Assembly (NCBI GenBank): GCA_937957815.1
Contig: CALFXN010000168.1
Coordinates: 1 to 12,961, forward strand
DNA from: an uncultured Synergistales bacterium
Lineage (GTDB): Bacteria > Synergistota > Synergistia > Synergistales > Aminobacteriaceae
Length of the DNA: 12,961 nt
Reading direction: 5' to 3'
A program made the translations under genes and the position numbers. Below are positions 7,849 through 12,961 of the stretch, piece after piece. How positions within the stretch are numbered: the first letter of the stretch is position 1; every line of letters begins with the position of its first letter. Below the pieces are notes generated by a model. It was given only the letters and a program-made list of their open reading frames with translations, was not told where the DNA came from and did no database searches.

Positions 7849-8939
7849 GCGGGATTCACCTCCGCCTCGATGTCGCGCGACAGGAATCGGCGCGCGGAAG
7901 CGCGGTCGAGCCGATATCGGACATCCTCGATAATTGTGATGATGTCGAGGATTTCGATTTCGAGCAGCACGAGCCACGCGAGAACGACATGGATGCCTGG
8001 GGTCCCGCTGTCGCGGACCCTGCAGGCGGTGTTTCGGATCAGGCGATACATGGAAGCTTCCAGGGCCATCTCCTCGATCTCGTTGCGCTTCGCCGGAATG
8101 GTGGAAAAAACGGACGCGTAATGCGACGACTCGATCAACGAACGGAATGAGTCGGGCGATTCCGCCCGGGCGAGCGCCGAAAGGAGTCTGAACGGCGCCC
8201 TGTACCTCAGGCGGAGCAGCCGTCCGATGATTTCCTCGGGAGAGAGACCGAAAAAGCGCTTCGCGCGATAAATCCAGTACATGCTCAGGAGGTCCGCCCT
8301 GGTTCCGAGAAGAAGCAGAAGCTGCCGCTTCTCTTCGCCTCCCAGCGGAGCGAAGGAAGCGGTGAGAGCGTCGATGACGGACGTGTCGATCGCCATTTCT
8401 GCGGAAAAGAGCGTCTCTCCCTGGCGTCGCATCCGCCGGAGGGGTTCTTTCAGGACCTCGTGGAAGGGAGAACCGGAGAGCGCCGCGAGAACGTCTTCGA
8501 TCGATTCGGCGGAGAGAAGACGTTCTCCGTCGACCGACGTGAGAGGAACTTTCGCGACCATGCGGCCGAGTATTTCCCGTTCTCCTCCCTGCGCCTGGAC
8601 GAAGCGGAGGACGCGCTTGATCACGTCTCCGTCGAAACGGGCCTTCCACGACAGGAGGATTCTCCTGCGAACGGGGTCCGCGTAGTGAAGAAACGGAAGC
8701 ATTCTGGCGAACGGGACGAGATAGAGGCGCGCCTCAAGATCCGATCTGTGAAGCGTCTCGGGATGGGCGTCCCCGAAGACGTCTCCGTATCCGGAGACGC
8801 CGGACAGACAGACGGCGATCTCTCCGACCGTCGCGCACGCGAGCAGGGTCCGAAAGAGTTCGTTGGTCATCAGGGTTCCCGAAAGGGTTCGTGCCTTGAC
8901 GGAAATGGCGGCGCGGATCCCGAAGCTTGAAATGCTCAT
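7845..8939 (-). CDS. ntpC: V/A-type ATPase subunit C / d (rotor socket)
   Basis: This 364-residue protein caps the K ring and seats the central stalk. It is almost wholly helical with repeated bundles, matching the three-fold funnel of this family. Recognisable pieces are VKARTLSGTLMTNELFRTLL near the N-terminus (the RxxxL..L/M..LL pattern), LLGTRADLLSMYWIYRAKRF (about 234-253), where the N-x-x/L-x-x-I-Y-R-A/G-K segment is typical, and a C-terminal segment ending in ASARRFLSRDIEAEVNPA. It is slightly longer than the common 320-345. ATGA overlaps join it to the stalk gene before it and to I after it. Its own binding site is weak (GAAGAG), so coupling to the upstream gene is probably important. 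Confidence 0.88.
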   Translation of the reverse strand: MSISSFGIRAAISVKARTLSGTLMTNELFRTLLACATVGEIAVCLSGVSGYGDVFGDAHPETLHRSDLEARLYLVPFARMLPFLHYADPVRRRILLSWKARFDGDVIKRVLRFVQAQGGEREILGRMVAKVPLTSVDGERLLSAESIEDVLAALSGSPFHEVLKEPLRRMRRQGETLFSAEMAIDTSVIDALTASFAPLGGEEKRQLLLLLGTRADLLSMYWIYRAKRFFGLSPEEIIGRLLRLRYRAPFRLLSALARAESPDSFRSLIESSHYASVFSTIPAKRNEIEEMALEASMYRLIRNTACRVRDSGTPGIHVVLAWLVLLEIEILDIITIIEDVRYRLDRASARRFLSRDIEAEVNPA

Positions 8940-9277
8940 TGCGCCGAGCTCTTCGATACCAGGGAAACGGCGATCTCGAGCGCGAGAGCGGAAACGACGG
9001 AATCCGCACGTTCGCGGAACCTGTCTTCCGCACGGGAGCGATCCCGCGCGCCAAGCTGCAGGATCTGCGTCGCTTCCGCCTCTCCTGCGGTCCGTGCGTT
9101 CTCGATGATCGTCCGTGCCTGTTCCCGCGCTTCCGCTATACGCGCCTCGCGATCCGAGGCGAAACGTTGCCGCGCTTCCTGTCGTTTCACGGCTGCGGTT
9201 CTTTTGGCCTCCTCGACGATCGATTTCGCCTGATCTTCCGTCGCGATCAGCGTAGACAATACCTCCCGCAGATTCAT
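8936..9277 (-). CDS. ntpF: V/A-type ATPase peripheral stalk subunit G/H
   Basis: This 113-residue, nearly all-helical protein partners subunit E in the peripheral stalk. It starts MNLREVLSTLIATEDQAKSI, then has alternating small and charged residues (ARQRFASDREARIAEAREQA near 36-55), the right- and left-handed coiled-coil pattern of E/G stalks. Length fits the family (about 100-115). A long alternative frame running far upstream on this strand is rejected. The ATG at 9277 overlaps the stop of D (ATGA) and has GAGG five bases upstream, plus AAAGGAGG further up. Identity rests on its size, coiled-coil pattern and operon position. Naming varies (NtpF, AtpH, subunit G). Confidence 0.85.
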   Translation of the reverse strand: MNLREVLSTLIATEDQAKSIVEEAKRTAAVKRQEARQRFASDREARIAEAREQARTIIENARTAGEAEATQILQLGARDRSRAEDRFRERADSVVSALALEIAVSLVSKSSAQ

Positions 9278-9909
9278 CTTTTCCTCTTTGCCTCCTTTCG
9301 CCGGAGGAGTTTCTGCGCAGTCTTCATCCGCACGAAATCCTCTCGTTCCGCTTCTTCCAGCGATCCGGCGATCCTGGCCATATCCGCCTTCAGCCCGGGT
9401 ATGACGACCTTTTCGAGCGCATTGACCCGCCGCCACGTCTTGCGGATATGGACCGCTAGGCGGTAGACGCTCGTTTCGACCTCGGCAAGACGCGCGATAA
9501 GGGAACAGACTTCCCTCGCCCTGAAAAACGCCATATCGAGCGAAGCCGAGGTCCCGTACCAGGAGTAGCATGGGAAAGGGGTGGAGGAAACGGGGTCCAC
9601 GTCCGGAATCTCGGCTCCCATCACGGCATGGAGCCGGATCGTGAAATCCGATGTCTCGGGAACGGAGTGCGCGATGTCCTCGACGGTGTCGATGCCGAGC
9701 GAAAGTCCGGCCGTCTGGAGGCTCGCGTACGCCTTTTCGAAGAGACGGCGGGTAGTCCGCTGGATTTCCCCGGCCTCGTGAATACGTCGGGACAGTTCCA
9801 TCATAAGGACCTGTCGCTTCCGTTCGAGGATGTCGTGGCCGCGAAGCGCGAGGGTGAGCGCGCTTCCTGCCCGGACGAAGGCCCCTCTCGTAGGTGGCGT
9901 TTTCCGCAT
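9274..9909 (-). CDS. ntpD: V/A-type ATPase subunit D (central rotor shaft)
   Basis: This 211-residue subunit is the rotating axle inside A3B3, carried on C and F. The N-terminal helix has the family pattern with ALRGHDILERKRQVLMMELS (about 21-40). The C-terminal helix has RRVNALEKVVIPGLKADMAR (about 160-179), then EREDFVRMKTAQKLLRRK. The two long antiparallel helices are joined by a short alpha/beta hairpin region. Length is normal (200-215). The ATG at 9909 follows a GGGGGG tract 6 bases upstream, a weak but workable site. It is the first gene of the operon, which is unusual because D normally follows B. Confidence 0.93.
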   Translation of the reverse strand: MRKTPPTRGAFVRAGSALTLALRGHDILERKRQVLMMELSRRIHEAGEIQRTTRRLFEKAYASLQTAGLSLGIDTVEDIAHSVPETSDFTIRLHAVMGAEIPDVDPVSSTPFPCYSWYGTSASLDMAFFRAREVCSLIARLAEVETSVYRLAVHIRKTWRRVNALEKVVIPGLKADMARIAGSLEEAEREDFVRMKTAQKLLRRKEAKRKR

Positions 9910-9932
9910 GCGTTTCCCCCCCGATACGTCGC

Positions 9933-9938
9933 ATTATA
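9933..9938 (-). promoter_or_regulatory. Putative -10 box of the ATPase operon
   Basis: A perfect TATAAT on the minus strand lies 24 bases before the ntpD start, implying a 5' leader of only about 15-20 bases. No good -35 is found at 16-18 bases. AACCGG and CAACCG are the nearest candidates, so an activator may be needed or another sigma factor may act. It points away from the promoter of the secreted-protein gene. Confidence 0.45.
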
Positions 9939-9942
9939 CCCC

Positions 9943-9974
9943 CGCGCGCACTTTCCGGTTGCGTAACGCGCGCG
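9943..9974. repeat. Inverted repeat between divergent promoters
   Basis: CGCGCGC (9943-9949) and GCGCGCG (9968-9974) form a 7-bp inverted repeat around the -35 of the plus-strand promoter. A small GTTGCGTAAC dyad lies inside it. It could be an operator shared by the ATPase operon and the 562-residue gene. Alternating CG runs arise easily in GC-rich DNA, so this is weak. Confidence 0.25.
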
Positions 9975-9986
9975 AAAAGATACAAT
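9959..9986 (+). promoter_or_regulatory. Putative promoter of the secreted-protein gene
   Basis: TTGCGT (-35, 9959-9964) and TACAAT (-10, 9981-9986, 5 of 6) are separated by 16 bases. Transcription would begin near 9993. The A/T-rich stretch here stands out from its GC-rich surroundings. Confidence 0.5.
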
Positions 9987-9994
9987 ACTTCTAC

Positions 9995-10039
9995 ATGATC
10001 GTGATGCACCGTCAATCTCAAGGAGGTGGGTACGAATGA
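9995..10039 (+). other. Possible 14-codon leader ORF (uncertain)
   Basis: A frame MIVMHRQSQGGGYE starts at or within a few bases of the predicted transcription start, so it would be leaderless. It ends in a TGA that overlaps the ATG of the 562-residue gene (ATGA). It might couple translation, but the main gene already has an excellent AAGGAGGTG site. It may be chance. Confidence 0.18.
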
Positions 10040-11724
10040 GGCGGAATATCCGAGGTCTCCAGATCGTCCTTCTCGCACTATGTATCCTTCCTGCCGCTGC
10101 CTTTGCGGCGGGAACGCCGCTCAAACCGGCGGACGCGCTGCTCCCATGGACGGCGGAGTCCCAGTATCTCGTGGGACACGTCGAAAACGTCCCGGAACTG
10201 GCGAAAACGGTCCTCTCATGGAGCGCGCTCTCCGGTGACGCGTCCGAGGAACTCGGACTCGAAGAGGCGAGGGCGATCATCGATCAGCTCCCCTTCGTTT
10301 CCGTGGCGGCCGGCGGAGGCATCGGCAAGGGAGTCCTTCATGCCCACATCGCGGCGACCGTGAAGGAATCCTTCCAGCCCATGCTTGGCAGGATGGTGAC
10401 GGGAACCCTTACGTCGGATGACAAGGGCACCTTCGGAGCTTTCGGCATCCAGCTCGAAGGGCCGTTTTCTCCGAGAGAGAACGTTTCCGTCTATCGGGTT
10501 CAGGGACTCTCCTTCGGTCCCATAGGGTTCTATGTCGGCGCGAAGGAAAACCTCCTGCTCATGGGATTCACGGCCGACGAAGTGCTTGCGTGCATGGACG
10601 CGCTTGCGGATCCCGCGAAACGGATCAACGTGCCGCGTGCCTTCAGGGAACCGAACTTCTTCCTGTTCAACGACAACGGCCTGCTCCAGATGGGGCTCCT
10701 CGCCGGCGGTGTCCCCGTGCTTCTGAGGGACGTCGTTCATTTCGAGGCGGCCTTCGGCATGAAGGGCGACGACTGGTCGGCCGGAATATCGACGAACCTC
10801 GCGAAGGCGATGTTCAGCGCCGAGGATCTCGCGAAGTTCGCTCCCGTAAAGACCCAGCCGTTGCTGATCGGCGGGGGAAGCGTCGTCTCCGTGATGCACA
10901 CTCCGCTCGTGTTCGACCAGTTCCGCCGCTCGCTGCTCCAGTATGGCGGCGAGGAGGGGGCGGACGCCTACAAGGAGATCACCGAAGGCATCAGGCAGTT
11001 CGGGCTCGAAGAGGACGACCTCAGGAATCTGCTGACGGGAACCGTGACCGCCGTGATCGGCGGCACGGCGAACTACGCCGGAACGGCCGGCCCCGGAGCC
11101 TACGTGGTCCTGAACGGACAGGGCGACGCGGCGAAGAAGGTCTACGACGCCCTGTCCGGTGTGGTTTCCGGTCTCGGCGCGCCTATGGAACAGCCGAAAG
11201 TCGAGGGATGGGACTCCGTGACCGCACTCGACATGATGGGAACGCTGACCTTCGCGGTCAAAGGCCCGACGCTGCTTCTCGGCGTCCTAGACGCGAAGCA
11301 GCTCGCGTCTCCGGCGAAGCCGTCGCAGGAACTCGCGACGCTTCTCGCCCGGAACGATCTCTACGGGTGGATCTTCCTCGACAACCAGGAGCTCCTCAAA
11401 GAGCTTCTCAACGTCGTGAAGAATCGCGAACACTGGCGGCAGTTCATGGGGTCGGATACCGACGACGTGATGAAGGGAATCTTCACGATCCGCGACGCGG
11501 TCGCGAGAATGCGTTCCTTCCGGCTCGAGGCGTCCGGTCTCGATACCGTCCGGATGATTGTCGGCATGGTTGTCCCCGGAGGAGATGTCGAGAAGGCTTG
11601 GATGGAAGCGGCCTCGGCGTGGAAGACGGATGTCGAGATGCGCCGCAAGGCCCTCGAAAACGCGAAGGAAGCTCCGAAGGATCTCCAGAAGAACCCCAAA
11701 AAGGACGAGAAGAAGTCGAACTGA
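10036..11724 (+). CDS. Secreted protein of unknown function (562 residues)
   Basis: I do not recognise this protein with confidence. The ATG has AAGGAGGTG 7 bases upstream. Residues 1-24 form a textbook Sec signal peptide (two arginines, a hydrophobic core, then AAAFA before AG), with cleavage expected after Ala24. There is no lipobox: the Cys at 16 follows Leu. The mature part is about 538 residues of mixed alpha/beta with no other long hydrophobic segment. It ends in a charged helix and a Lys-rich tail (KNPKKDEKKSN). Some stretches resemble the rhythm of DUF3352-type proteins (an opening like PADALLPWTAESQYLVGHVE and a later LYGWIFLDNQELLKELLNVV), but this is only a hint. It is likely periplasmic or exported. 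It is divergent from the ATPase operon and monocistronic, ending at its own terminator. No catalytic motif was seen. Confidence 0.82.
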   Translation: MRRNIRGLQIVLLALCILPAAAFAAGTPLKPADALLPWTAESQYLVGHVENVPELAKTVLSWSALSGDASEELGLEEARAIIDQLPFVSVAAGGGIGKGVLHAHIAATVKESFQPMLGRMVTGTLTSDDKGTFGAFGIQLEGPFSPRENVSVYRVQGLSFGPIGFYVGAKENLLLMGFTADEVLACMDALADPAKRINVPRAFREPNFFLFNDNGLLQMGLLAGGVPVLLRDVVHFEAAFGMKGDDWSAGISTNLAKAMFSAEDLAKFAPVKTQPLLIGGGSVVSVMHTPLVFDQFRRSLLQYGGEEGADAYKEITEGIRQFGLEEDDLRNLLTGTVTAVIGGTANYAGTAGPGAYVVLNGQGDAAKKVYDALSGVVSGLGAPMEQPKVEGWDSVTALDMMGTLTFAVKGPTLLLGVLDAKQLASPAKPSQELATLLARNDLYGWIFLDNQELLKELLNVVKNREHWRQFMGSDTDDVMKGIFTIRDAVARMRSFRLEASGLDTVRMIVGMVVPGGDVEKAWMEAASAWKTDVEMRRKALENAKEAPKDLQKNPKKDEKKSN

Positions 11725-11742
11725 CCTGCCCTGACGGGCAGG
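11725..11742 (+). other. Small hairpin directly after a stop codon
   Basis: CCTGCCC and GGGCAGG form a 7-bp stem with a TGAC loop immediately after the TGA of the 562-residue gene. There is no T-run after it. It may protect the 3' end or be part of the termination region completed by the larger hairpin 33 bases on. Confidence 0.4.
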
Positions 11743-11774
11743 CACCTCGCTGAACTTCACACTCGGGACGACGA

Positions 11775-11821
11775 ACGACAGGCGCCTGCTCATGTGCGAG
11801 CATGGCGCCTGTCGTGATTTT
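11775..11821 (+). terminator. Intrinsic terminator of the secreted-protein gene
   Basis: A long stem pairs ACGACAGGCGCC (11775-11786) with GGCGCCTGTCGT (11804-11815). It is extended by TGCTC / GAGCA with one bulged T and a 6-base loop. It is followed by GATTTT (11816-11821). The stem is strong and the T-run is short but present, and it lies 50 bases after the stop codon. Confidence 0.75.
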
Positions 11822-11832
11822 CGCCGGGGAAG

Positions 11833-11894
11833 CGACCGACCCTTCGGGCGGGGGCGGAAAAAGAGGTGATCCAAAAGGAAGCTGCGGTCGGTCG
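11833..11894 (+). repeat. 9-bp inverted repeat in the gdhA leader
   Basis: CGACCGACC (11833-11841) pairs perfectly with GGTCGGTCG (11886-11894) across 44 bases. The loop holds GAGGTGATCC (11863-11872), which is complementary to the conserved 3' end of 16S rRNA over 10 bases, yet no ATG follows at normal spacing. The right arm touches a second GGAGG site (11894-11898). Folding of this leader could affect ribosome access, but this is inference. Confidence 0.3.
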
Positions 11895-11906
11895 GAGGAT
11901 GACGGA

Positions 11907-11996
11907 ATGAGTATTGAAGGCTCCGGAGTCGAATCCGTCCGGGCCGATCGCCCGGACGGAAACAACGGGAGGAGAGACGACAGATGGCGAAGATGA
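11907..11996 (+). CDS. Possible 29-codon leader ORF before gdhA (uncertain)
   Basis: The ATG at 11907 has GGAGG at an 8-base spacing, and the frame MSIEGSGVESVRADRPDGNN plus an Arg-rich tail ends at a TGA (11994-11996). It overlaps the first 13 bases of gdhA in another frame, and its TGA overlaps gdhA's internal second ATG as ATGA. It contains the 11-bp hairpin. The good binding site argues that ribosomes may load here. The composition is unremarkable and no attenuator-like run of a single amino acid is seen. Chance is quite possible. Confidence 0.22.
   Translation: MSIEGSGVESVRADRPDGNNGRRDDRWRR
11934..11960 (+). promoter_or_regulatory. 11-bp hairpin just before the gdhA ribosome binding site
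   Basis: TCCGTCCGGGC (11934-11944) pairs perfectly with GCCCGGACGGA (11950-11960) around a CGATC loop. The stem ends 6 bases before GGGAGGAGAG (11967-11976). It has no T-run, so it is not a terminator. It could be an operator dyad, an RNA stabiliser or a translation control element for gdhA. No convincing -35/-10 pair was found between the upstream terminator and gdhA. Confidence 0.45.
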
Positions 11997-12916
11997 ACCC
12001 GTTCGAGATGTTCCTGAAACAGGTGGACGAGGCGGTTCCGTACCTGAGTGTGGAACAGGAGTACATCGATATCCTCAAGGAACCGAAGGAAGTTCTGGAG
12101 GTCAGCATTCCACTGAAACTGGACGACGGGACGATCCAGATGGTCAAGGCATGGAGATCGCATCACAACAACGCGCTGGGGCCGTACAAGGGAGGGGTCC
12201 GGTACCATCCGAACGTTTCGCGCGAGGAGGTGACGGCGCTCTCCGCATGGATGTCGATCAAATGCGCCACGGCGATGCTTCCCTACGGAGGGGGTAAGGG
12301 CGGCGTGCGCGTCTCGCCGCACGACCTCACGAAGAACGAGCTCGAGCGCCTGAGCCGGGCGTACGCTCTCGCGATCGTCCGTTTCACGGGAACCGACGTC
12401 GACGTCCCCGCCCCGGACGTCTACACCGATCCGCAGATCATGTCCTGGTTCATCGACACTTACGAGAAGATCGTCGGCAGGAGCGAGCCCTCCTGCTACA
12501 CCGGCAAGCCCATCGCGCTCGGAGGATCGCTCGGGCGCGGCGACGCGACCTCGAGAGGCGGGATGTACGTACTCCGCGAGGCGCTCAGAGAGCTGAGACT
12601 TCTGGGGAAACCCCTCACGGCGGCAATCCAGGGATTCGGAAATGTCGGCGGTAACGCCCACAAGCTCTTCGGGGAGATCGGGATAACGATTGTCGGAGCC
12701 GCTGACAGCAAGGGAGGCGTCTATAACCCGAAGGGGCTCGAATACGCGCCCCTCGTCGCGCACAAAAAGAACAGCGGAACGGTCGCGGACTATCCGGAGG
12801 GCGATCGCGTCACGACGGACGACATCCTCGAACTGCCCGTCGATATCCTCATTCCGGCAGCGCTTGAGGGCGTGTTGACCGAAACGAACGCGAGCAGGAT
12901 AAAGACGAAGATCGTT
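11984..12916 (+). CDS. gdhA: Glutamate dehydrogenase, N-terminal 311 residues (incomplete)
   Basis: This gene encodes an enzyme that interconverts glutamate and 2-oxoglutarate plus ammonium with NAD(P)(H), cytoplasmic. Substrate-side motifs are GPYKGGVRYHP (Lys69 region), WMSIKCATAMLPYGGGKGGV with catalytic Lys105, and DVPAPDVYT with catalytic Asp145. TGKPIALGGSLGRGDATSRG (173-192) leads into the nucleotide domain, where IQGFGNVGG holds the GxGxxG turn (217-222). Asp241 after the second strand (VGAADSKGG) cannot settle NAD versus NADP by eye. The ATG at 11984 has GGGAGGAGAG 7 bases upstream; the ATG at 11993 would be too far from it. Family length is about 415-420, so roughly 100 residues are missing. 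The genuine sequence stops at Val311 (12916), where adapter begins; residues read after that are not real. It probably serves amino-acid fermentation or nitrogen assimilation. Confidence 0.95.
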
Positions 12917-12961
12917 AGATCGGAAGAGCACACGTCTGAACTCCAGTCACGTGGCCTTATC
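12917..12961 (+). other. Illumina TruSeq adapter read-through (not genomic)
   Basis: From AGATCGGAAGAGCACACGTC onward the 45 bases match the TruSeq indexed adapter as I know it: the common stem to CTCCAGTCAC, then GTGGCC followed by TT (index 20 in my memory), then the first bases of the common tail (ATC). It interrupts gdhA just where the conserved frame would continue. It should be trimmed from the contig. Confidence 0.97.

Noticed and set aside
7849..8649. Upstream extension of the ntpI frame to give 926 codons
   Set aside because: The extra region overlaps ntpC in another frame and is Arg-rich with no family pattern. ATG 7848 with GGAGGTGA fits far better.
9278..10078. Upstream extension of the stalk-subunit frame to 380 codons
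   Set aside because: It crosses ntpD and the divergent promoter region; the ATG at 9277 gives the correct family length.
10036..10110. Possible lipoprotein signal in the 562-residue protein
   Set aside because: The only cysteine near the hydrophobic core follows Leu-Ala-Leu, which does not satisfy the -1 Gly/Ala/Ser rule. A standard AFA cleavage site is present instead.
1..12961. CRISPR arrays, insertion sequences, tRNA or rRNA genes, phage or defence genes
   Set aside because: No direct-repeat arrays, transposase-like frames, cloverleaf-like sequences or defence motifs were seen on either strand.

Overview
This is a GC-rich (roughly 60% by eye) bacterial contig end. It carries a complete, tightly packed operon for a V/A-type (rotary, Ntp/Atp-like) ATPase on the minus strand. 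Flanking it are a partial MFS transporter, a DUF4230-like membrane-anchored protein, a large secreted protein of unknown function and the first three quarters of a glutamate dehydrogenase. A V/A-type rotary ATPase next to an amino-acid dehydrogenase, with strong Shine-Dalgarno sites and high GC, would fit an anaerobic amino-acid fermenter such as a member of Synergistota. That placement is inference from gene content and protein style, not something the sequence proves. No tRNA, rRNA, CRISPR array, transposase or attachment site was seen.

Layout. Positions 1-409 (minus) hold the N-terminal 136 residues of an MFS permease, cut by the window edge. Positions 410-613 are a divergent promoter region. 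Positions 614-1300 (plus) encode a 228-residue DUF4230-like protein. A GC-rich hairpin spans its stop codon, and 11 bases later the convergent ATPase operon ends. Reading the operon in its own direction, from 9909 down to 1312, the order is D, peripheral stalk G/H, C, I, K, F, E, A, B. Five of the eight junctions are 4-base ATGA/GTGA overlaps and the other three gaps are 3, 12 and 5 bases, so it is almost certainly one transcript with translational coupling. All parts needed for a working enzyme are present: catalytic A, regulatory B, central stalk D/F with C, peripheral stalk E/G, stator I and ion-binding ring K. The order differs from the classical Enterococcus and Thermus operons, where D follows B.

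A divergent promoter region (9910-10035) separates the operon from a plus-strand gene (10036-11724) for a 562-residue protein with a clear signal peptide. That gene is followed by a strong intrinsic terminator (11775-11821). A structured GC-rich leader (about 11822-11983) with two inverted repeats and a possible short ORF then precedes the glutamate dehydrogenase gene, which starts at 11984.

The last 45 bases (12917-12961) are not genomic. They match the Illumina TruSeq indexed adapter, including what I recall as the index-20 barcode, so the dehydrogenase reading frame after residue 311 is artefactual. I did not find a clear new biological system. The most useful points are the adapter read-through, the rearranged ATPase gene order, the extended K subunit, the structured dehydrogenase leader and the uncharacterised secreted protein.
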